DNA from: Membranipora membranacea
Lineage: Eukaryota; Bryozoa; Gymnolaemata; Cheilostomatida; Membraniporidae
DNA: 64,000 nt
Reading direction: 5' to 3'
NCBI GenBank assembly: GCA_914767715.1
Contig: OU612068.1
Coordinates: 6,076,001-6,140,000 of the forward strand
The notes under the pieces are model-generated. The model saw only the letters and a list, made by a program, of their open reading frames with translations, did not search any database and had not been told where the DNA came from. Below are positions 41,646 through 64,000 of this stretch, in pieces (the stretch's first letter is position 1; each line of letters begins with the position of its first letter). The translations under genes and the position numbers were made by a program.

Positions 41646-44138
41646 ATGGGTAGGATGGATGACTGGGCATCAAATACACTAGAAGAGGCAATCACTCAAT
41701 ATGTCACCTCAGAAGATGCATCAGCAACTGGAATTGTAACTCAACTCAATGGACTTGGACCACGGATCAGGACTGGGAGAATAGTTAAGGCATTCAATAA
41801 TTCACACACTTCAACAGGTCAAAGTGCACTGCATAAAGCTGCCAGACATGGTCATCAACAGCTGTTTGGTTGCCTAGGGCAGTGCCTATCACCGGAACAA
41901 CAAAGGGATTTATATCGAACATATGAAGAATCGAGCAGAGAATATCCAATTCACAGTGCAGTGAAAGGGAAATTTACGAATATTGTGGAATTGATGGCAA
42001 AAACGCTGAGTGAAGTATCACATTACGACATTGAGTACTTTCTAAGATGTGATAATAGTAACGGTCGAAACCCCCTTCATTCAGCAGCGCTGAATGGGAG
42101 TAATGATATAATGAAAATTCTGACAGGGTACTTGAAGTTTGACGAGAAGATAGCTGTCCTCCAAAGCCAAGATAAAGATGGAAACACTCCTCTACACCTA
42201 GCGGCAACATCTGAGCAGCTGAATATTGATTTAAGCACACTGGCAGCCATTGAGGAGAGAAAAAACGCAGCAGAGGAAGAAGAAGAGAGGAGGCGGGAAG
42301 AGGAGGATCCTGAAGGACTTGAAGAGTATGTACCGGAGGAAACGCCTGAAATTGTACAACATCATCTCATATCAACAATGCTTTACAACCTCACTCCTCA
42401 GATTCAAGGTCAACTGTTGAGCACTGAAAACTTCAATCAAAAATCACCGCTGCAATTAGCTAGTGAAAGCAGGAACGAGCACACAGCAAGGATGCTAGAG
42501 GAATTTGGTTGCAGCTCTTCCTGGTACAGCTGGTATAGGGGTATAAACCACAATGAACAAGGTAATTCAATTTGACAGCTCCACTAATAGTCTTATACAG
42601 TTCAAATATACTGAACACAGTTTTCTGATTAGTTATGGTTGGAGATGAATAATGATGCAGCTTTACCGATGCATGAACTATGAACAAAAATCCTATAATG
42701 AACAGTGAGTTTCCTGTCCTTTTTAAATCTCACCGTACTGAGAATCATAGGCTGTCAAGTGTGAGTATAGTGGGGGGGGGGGGGGGGGGGGGGAATGGAG
42801 CAAATTTATCAAAACCATGATGAATGTTTTTGGAGATTAAATGATAGAAAGGAGTAGAAAAATTGAATAAGCCAATACAGGCTGTCCATTATCAATCACT
42901 GACATTGATCTGTCATTGATAACGGAATACCACAACTGGCATCACAGGCAGAGTTTGAGCACATAAACTAGAAGATTACCTGAACAGTGATCATAGGTGT
43001 GAGCATTGGCCTCCAGAGTTGGGATTTGTTATTTGATTATAACATCACAAAGTTTTTAGGAAAAGCTTCAGAAAAGGCGTCTGGTGTACACGATTATTGG
43101 ATAGTTTGTATGTTTTCATCATCACTACATCACCATCAGACTACCTCGATAAATGAATTAACTCTTTTTCAGATTTCACTCGCCAGAGGGATACACAAGA
43201 CCAAAGATTGTCTGAGATAGATGGACGGATTGATAGACAAGGCATAGCAATAAGTGAGAACCAGGCCCGCATCAGTGAGTATCAGAAAGAGAACCAAGAG
43301 TTAAAACATGAAAATAGACAGCAAAGGGAGCAAATAACAGAGCTTGAAAGGAGACTTTCTACATTAGAACAGCACAAGACAGTGACCTCCGCTAACATCA
43401 TTGTACATGGAGTCCAATTAGAAAGAACAGGTAAAATTACTCAGCAGAATGTGGTAAATATCACTGCTGCAAAATTTCCAATTTTAATCACCGACTAGGA
43501 GAGCAGTAAATAACTCCAATGACTTTAACCGCATGTCAGAAATATTCTAATCTTCTTGTGCCTGCAACTTTTATTCAGATGAGCGCCTAAATGAACATAC
43601 CCAGATGATCAACCAGAACAGAAATTTCATACAGCAGCTAGATACACAATCCAACACAAGGTTTACTGCAGTGGACGACGCCATCCAAGCACAAGGGGCC
43701 AACATAACCAATACAGGTATGCCCTGATATTCTGCTTAACATTTCACCATGCAGTCAGTGATGTGAGGATAATTTTGGATTATTTGCCAAATTTAATCCA
43801 AGCAAGCCTATCATATCATGGGTCTCTTTCGGTTGATGTGATGATCCTTTGAAAACTTTTAAGGTGAAGTAGCAACTGTACAGAAAAATAATAGTTTATT
43901 TTTCTTGATTGTGAGTACACCTGGATTTTGATTGGTTTCAGATGGCTTGGTGGATGACCACAGCACAGCAATAACAAACATGGGAGAGAGGGTATATGAA
44001 TTGGTGGAGGAATTGGCTGAGAGTATAGATAATGTATCAGATCTGCACAGTCTACAGCGAATGACAAGAAAACGAGCGTGTAGTGACTCTGTTAGTGATG
44101 ACACTGACACTCAGAAACACCCACGTGTTGCTCCCTAA
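41646..44138 (+). CDS. Ankyrin-repeat and coiled-coil protein of unknown function
   Basis: Four exons (41646-42561, 43173-43430, 43579-43716, 43942-44138) join in frame to 502 residues. Exon 1 has about five ankyrin repeats, seen as SALHKAARHGH, YPIHSAVKGKF, NPLHSAALNGS, TPLHLAATSEQ and SPLQLASESRN. A strongly charged helix (AAEEEEERRREEEDPEGLEE) interrupts repeats 4 and 5. Exons 2-3 encode a heptad-like coiled coil (about residues 310-380). The C-terminus has a basic patch, MTRKRACSD, that could be a nuclear signal. There is no signal peptide or membrane segment. All three introns are phase 1. The start could also be the ATG at 41655. I do not recognise an orthologue; an adaptor or scaffold role is a guess. 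Confidence 0.85.
42772..42793 (+). repeat. G22 homopolymer
   Basis: A pure run of 22 G in intron 1 of the ankyrin gene. It could form a G-quadruplex on the transcript strand and is likely to vary in length or be miscalled. Confidence 0.9.
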
Positions 44139-45738
44139 ATACGTACATGCATTATATGCAAGTTTCAAATTATTTTCGTGAACATGCCGTACTAAGTTCA
44201 AGCGGTCATACCGATGAACTGAGTTCAATGCCCAGACAGGTTATCAGGTAGTGCAGCAATACCCACCAAAAAAAACGCGCAGAATTTGTCTCATATTGAG
44301 AACGAAACATTATTTTCAGTAATTCAGATATTACTACATAAATAAAATACATGAATACATAAAAATGAGCGTTGTGATCATTTATTTCAAATAGAACAAA
44401 ATCATATAAGCTAGAAAAAACAGGAGGCCACAAACGGCAGAACTGAACACTTCGACCACAGTATTTACTGCAAACACCAAATTGAATCGTGACTATGGGA
44501 ACTGGTCGAGGAGAGAAAATTAGTTTTCAAGGTCGACTAGAGTAGTTACCAGCAGCAGTCAAATCAGGATTTAGAATCAACAGGCACCTCAGATACATAT
44601 TGAACATATGACCTTACTCTAAGAACTTACTGTTACCAAGGAGTAAGAGAGCTGACTCAACTGATTATTTGATTATAAGGTCCATGAACCAAGGACTAGA
44701 GAGAACCACCTTGCATGGTGTAAAGTGATTGTCACAGCATAACTATGACCAAGGAGTAAACATTAGTTTTAGGATGAGGTAATTGCCCTGTAAAGACTAT
44801 ATAATCAAGGAGTAATAGCACTCCTGATATAACATTGGATCGGGTGATACTTATCACTTCTAGTTAATTATTCATTAAGACAAGCAATGCATTTAGTTAC
44901 GCTGGACATGAATTGTAAGGTTAGCACATATATTGTTATACACATAGAATGCCCGCAAGAGTGATAATCATAGACAACCACACACCTTGAATTCCTAGAT
45001 ATAAGAGAGCTCCTATAAGTATCGTAGTTCCCGCCGTGTGATGTCACAACCTCAGGTCACTATACAATCCAAGAGCAGACAAGTCTCACATGCCCTTCCT
45101 TTCCTTTGGTGGTCGATTTCTTTCGCTTTACAGTCACGTCGTGAACTCCTTTTTAATTCACAATTCACGGTAAGGGCAACTTCAATTAGCTCTGTATAAC
45201 ATAAAACAATCCAATTTCAGAATGGTTTTACAATTTGGGATAGCCTCTTATGCTTTCCCTTTTCCTTGGAATCAGGGACATTCCATAAACGCTATGGTAC
45301 AATAAACAATGCTCCTTAATTTCGAGAGGCCTAATTCAACGTTCAATTTCACAAACGCTGTATTATCAATTCCTATAATATGGTAAATAATGTATCAATA
45401 TACATGTAGGCACGCTTAAGTGACTCAGGAGCTACCATAATTAGCTGGTGAAAGCTTAAATAACAATACAATGCCTAAGATCAAATTCTCTCAAATGTTT
45501 CAAATGAGCGCTATTACTCATCACAATTCCTCTCATTGTTAGAGAATGGAGAAAGCTTGCATAAATACCATGCTACCAGTGCTTTCTATTTTCAAACTCA
45601 CTGGGATAAGCAAGGGTCAAAATACAAGACCAAGCGGCCAACAAAATCATTGCAGTATGATTTATAACAAATTCAACAAAAGTAACGAATTCAGAAGATT
45701 TCTGTTAATATCAATTAGTTCTTTTGATGGTTTCGGGA

Positions 45739-46023
45739 TTAGCGTGGACACTCTCTGGAAATATGGCCTTTACCTTTGCACTCATAACAGACTATGTCTG
45801 GACAGTCTAAATATGTGTGCAAGTAACTTCCACGTTCAAAACGACGTCGAGAATTTGTGTCACGACTGTCTGGCTGGTGTCTATCAGAATGGGAATAGGC
45901 AACTTTCTGTTTAATGGGATCTGGGACTTGGAAATTCGGCTGTTCCAACTTTGTCTGTCTCGGCAGCTGTACCACGCCACGACAAAATCCGGCAGAGAGA
46001 ATCCCAATCAAGGTCAAGTGCAA
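45739..46023 (-). pseudogene. Retroelement gag-like zinc-knuckle fragment
   Basis: A 94-residue open stretch ends in a CCHC zinc knuckle (CYECKGKGHISREC, spacing C-x2-C-x4-H-x4-C) after a basic, disordered region, and stops right after it. This fits the 3' end of a retrotransposon gag. No protease, RT or LTR is visible nearby, so it is an isolated relic. A cellular zinc-knuckle exon is less likely. Confidence 0.6.
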
Positions 46024-47708
46024 AATGGAAACAATATTTCAATTTGCCAGACTGGATCATCATTTTTCCCTGCAAATAGAGGCTTTTGTGTTCTTCTGTA
46101 GTTTTATATTTCAATAAAAAGATTACTACTGAACTCCTTGAAGAGTGAGTGAAAAAAAACTTCAGCTTTCTAGAATACAGGAGTTTAGTTGGCTCGCTAC
46201 AGTAACAATAGATTAGAGTTGCATTGATTGGACAAACTGTTACTATCATATCTCTGATTGGACAGGCTAAAATCTGTTAATCATTCAACAAATGATTGTT
46301 CCAAATTCTACAAGTCCTTTTGGGCAGGCAAATCCCAATTTTGCATGGTAAAACCAGGTGAATCATTTCATCGATAAAAGATAAAATACTATCAACATCG
46401 TTAGACTCCCGCTCATTCAAGTCATACATTTGGCTTTGTGAATTGTCATTGGGGTCATGCCACACACAACTTCCGCAATATGTGTATATACAGGCACCAT
46501 CACAAAACCAAGACCCTCCTTAAATCCAACACTGCTCTTTGCAGAAAAAGCATTTTTATAAATACAAATAATTACGTCAATGCCTTTTTATTGCTTATTT
46601 TATTTTTTGTTGTGGTTTCCACATGGTCTTATTTGCTTCATGCATTGATCGGTTGTTAATAAAGTTCATAATAATAATATGTCATTTTGTAGGATATCCT
46701 ATCATGATCAAAGGAACAAAAGAGTTTTTCTCACATTTATTGTCTGTAGGGTACGCAATGACAAGTACATACACGGAGTGATATGACAAAGTTAGGGTAT
46801 TGAAGAGCCTTGATACACAGCTGTTTTAAGCATTCGCATTCACAGAGAAACAAAACTTGTTTTAAGTTGGATACAAGAATGACAATCAACAGTAAGTGTA
46901 TTCCCATTGTATTGTTGAAGAATTATCTAAGGTAGATAAACGGATGCTGTACACTTACTAAAAATGCAAATCACTGTTTCAGCTCAAGCGTTATAATAAT
47001 AACCATATAGTAACTATGAACCATTAGAAAAAAATGAGTATTTAAAACCTTTTAATTTATGTCATGATCAGGCAATGTATTATCAGCATCCTGAGGCTAC
47101 ATTAAACAAGAGCTAAATACCATAATCTGATGTGGTCAGAATAATAAATTAATAGCCTTAGAGTCAATAAAAATGCTTATGATACGAACATCATATCTCA
47201 TGCTACCTGTTATTAATAACAATAATGATAATTCATTTACAGCTTTTTAGCATAACAGCAGATTATCACAAAAAGGTTCAATGCCACAATGAACTTACAA
47301 TTCTGGCAATTTGAAGGTGCCTACCACAACTTAGACTAAATACCTAGATTAAAAAACTGACTAAGATCTGAAGTGAATGGCAGTGCGGAGTACCTTGTAT
47401 CTGGTGACATATCAAATAAAAGCAAGCATTTATCACTGAACTAAAGCAGAAAGTCCTTAGCAAACTCATAATAATTTAAAGTAGGAGTAACAGGAGCTCA
47501 GATTGAGATTAGTAAGCTCACTGCATTGAGGTTGAGATTAGCATTAGCGTAGAAAAAAGAGATTTGATTACATCGCCGAAAAGGCTTATCAGCGATTATA
47601 GTAAATACAAATAACACATAAAGTTGTGGATTAGTAACATGCTGTTACAATATTATCAGAATATCAAAAACAAAAAGCAAAATAAATTCATCACAGAGCG
47701 CAGCACAA

Positions 47709-47822
47709 TGACATCACAGTTGCCAGTGTGATGTCATCATTGTGTGTGATATCATCACTGTGCGTGATGTCATCACTCTTTGTGATGTCATCACTTTTTG
47801 TGATGTGTGTTGACATCACTAT
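47709..47822. repeat. Tandem CRE-like palindromes (GTGATGTCATCAC)
   Basis: About four units of GTGATG-T-CATCAC or close variants, 16-20 bp apart, with divergent ends. Each contains TGATGTCA, one base from the ATF/CREB site TGACGTCA. It lies 360-470 bp past the KANK stop codon. Confidence 0.75.
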
Positions 47823-48141
47823 GATTAATATGAACACGTGTTAATATCTTCTTCTTGTCACTGTCACAACCCTGAAATTAAACACAACAAACACACCGAG
47901 GTAATTATCATATTCGGGATACTGCTAGCCGGTATCCCTAAATATACCAATCACTGATGATAACCCAGGATTGAACACTCCGCCTTATCAACTGTAACAT
48001 TTCTTTCATCTCACCCAAAACAGATTTTAGAGTTAAAAGCATGCATTCATAGGCCAACGAAAAGGCAATGACAGTAGCAGTCATATGTATTTGCATGCAA
48101 CATAAAATACAAAACAAATCTATTGGTTATAATTATAAAGT

Positions 48142-48147
48142 TTTATT
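48142..48147 (-). terminator. Candidate KANK polyadenylation signal (AATAAA)
   Basis: AATAAA on the - strand, 35 nt past the KANK stop codon. It is the first such hexamer, but it would give a very short 3' UTR, so a later site is possible. Confidence 0.4.
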
Positions 48148-48181
48148 AACATAAATGTTATGAGGAGACTGGCTGCCAAAG

Positions 48182-64000
<15,819 letters not shown>

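Larger units (their letters stand above)
44139..48181. other. Intergenic stretch between the ankyrin gene and KANK (convergent 3' ends)
   Basis: No complete gene seen. It includes four degenerate CCAAGGAGTAA words spaced 54-60 bp apart (44634, 44688, 44748, 44804), a gag-type zinc-knuckle relic (45739-46023, - strand) and a CRE-like palindromic repeat (47709-47822). The rest is AT-rich with no recognisable content. Confidence 0.65.

Overview
This is a stretch of nuclear genome from a non-vertebrate animal; I cannot name the phylum from sequence alone. The DNA is AT-rich. Genes are split by short introns with GT..AG borders, the protein families are animal ones (ASH1, KANK, a selenoprotein thioredoxin reductase), and the introns hold many small transposon relics. 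There are no bacterial-style operons, CRISPR arrays or rRNA genes. The single-frame reading stretches are exons. I joined them by splice sites and checked that the reading phase closes across every gene.

Layout. (1) 183-18263, + strand: the 3' part of an ASH1-type histone H3K36 methyltransferase in 27 visible exons, at least 3,606 residues. An MRG15-docking-like FxLP motif, AWS, SET, post-SET, PHD and BAH fill the first 650 residues. An enormous disordered tail of about 2,950 residues follows: first lysine-rich, then acidic and Ser/Thr-Pro-rich. (2) 20724-31552 and 33650-41283, both - strand: two tandem thioredoxin reductase genes with matching intron positions. The upstream copy (B) has a mitochondrial-type leader exon, an intact CVNVGC centre, and a C-terminal Gly-Cys-Sec-Gly whose Sec is a TGA. 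A convincing SECIS hairpin lies in its 3' region. The downstream copy (A) keeps an open frame of 489 residues but has lost both redox centres. (3) 41646-44138, + strand: an ankyrin plus coiled-coil protein of 502 residues, head to head with TrxR copy B. (4) 44139-48181: intergenic DNA with a gag zinc-knuckle relic and a CRE-like palindromic repeat. (5) 48182-64000, - strand: the 3' part of a KANK-family gene, 17 visible exons and at least 1,121 residues. It has a long Gly/Ser-rich middle and the C-terminal KANK ankyrin domain.

Mobile DNA is concentrated in introns. A foldback-like element (21289-24890) has long inverted arms that contain a minisatellite and a tRNA-like Pol III promoter, and it encloses a decayed LINE reverse transcriptase. 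It fills most of the last intron of TrxR A. A MITE with 20-bp perfect inverted ends (25050-25293) lies in the next intron. A 2.4-kb element with about 58-bp inverted ends and a 9-bp target duplication (58205-60588) lies in a KANK intron. A LINE 3' end with a TAAG tail and a U2-snRNA-like fragment are also present.

The two strongest leads are the TrxR pair, in which an active selenoenzyme sits beside a likely pseudoenzyme, and the giant ASH1 tail. That tail is built of phase-1 symmetric exons and contains a repeat resembling the RNA polymerase II CTD heptad.
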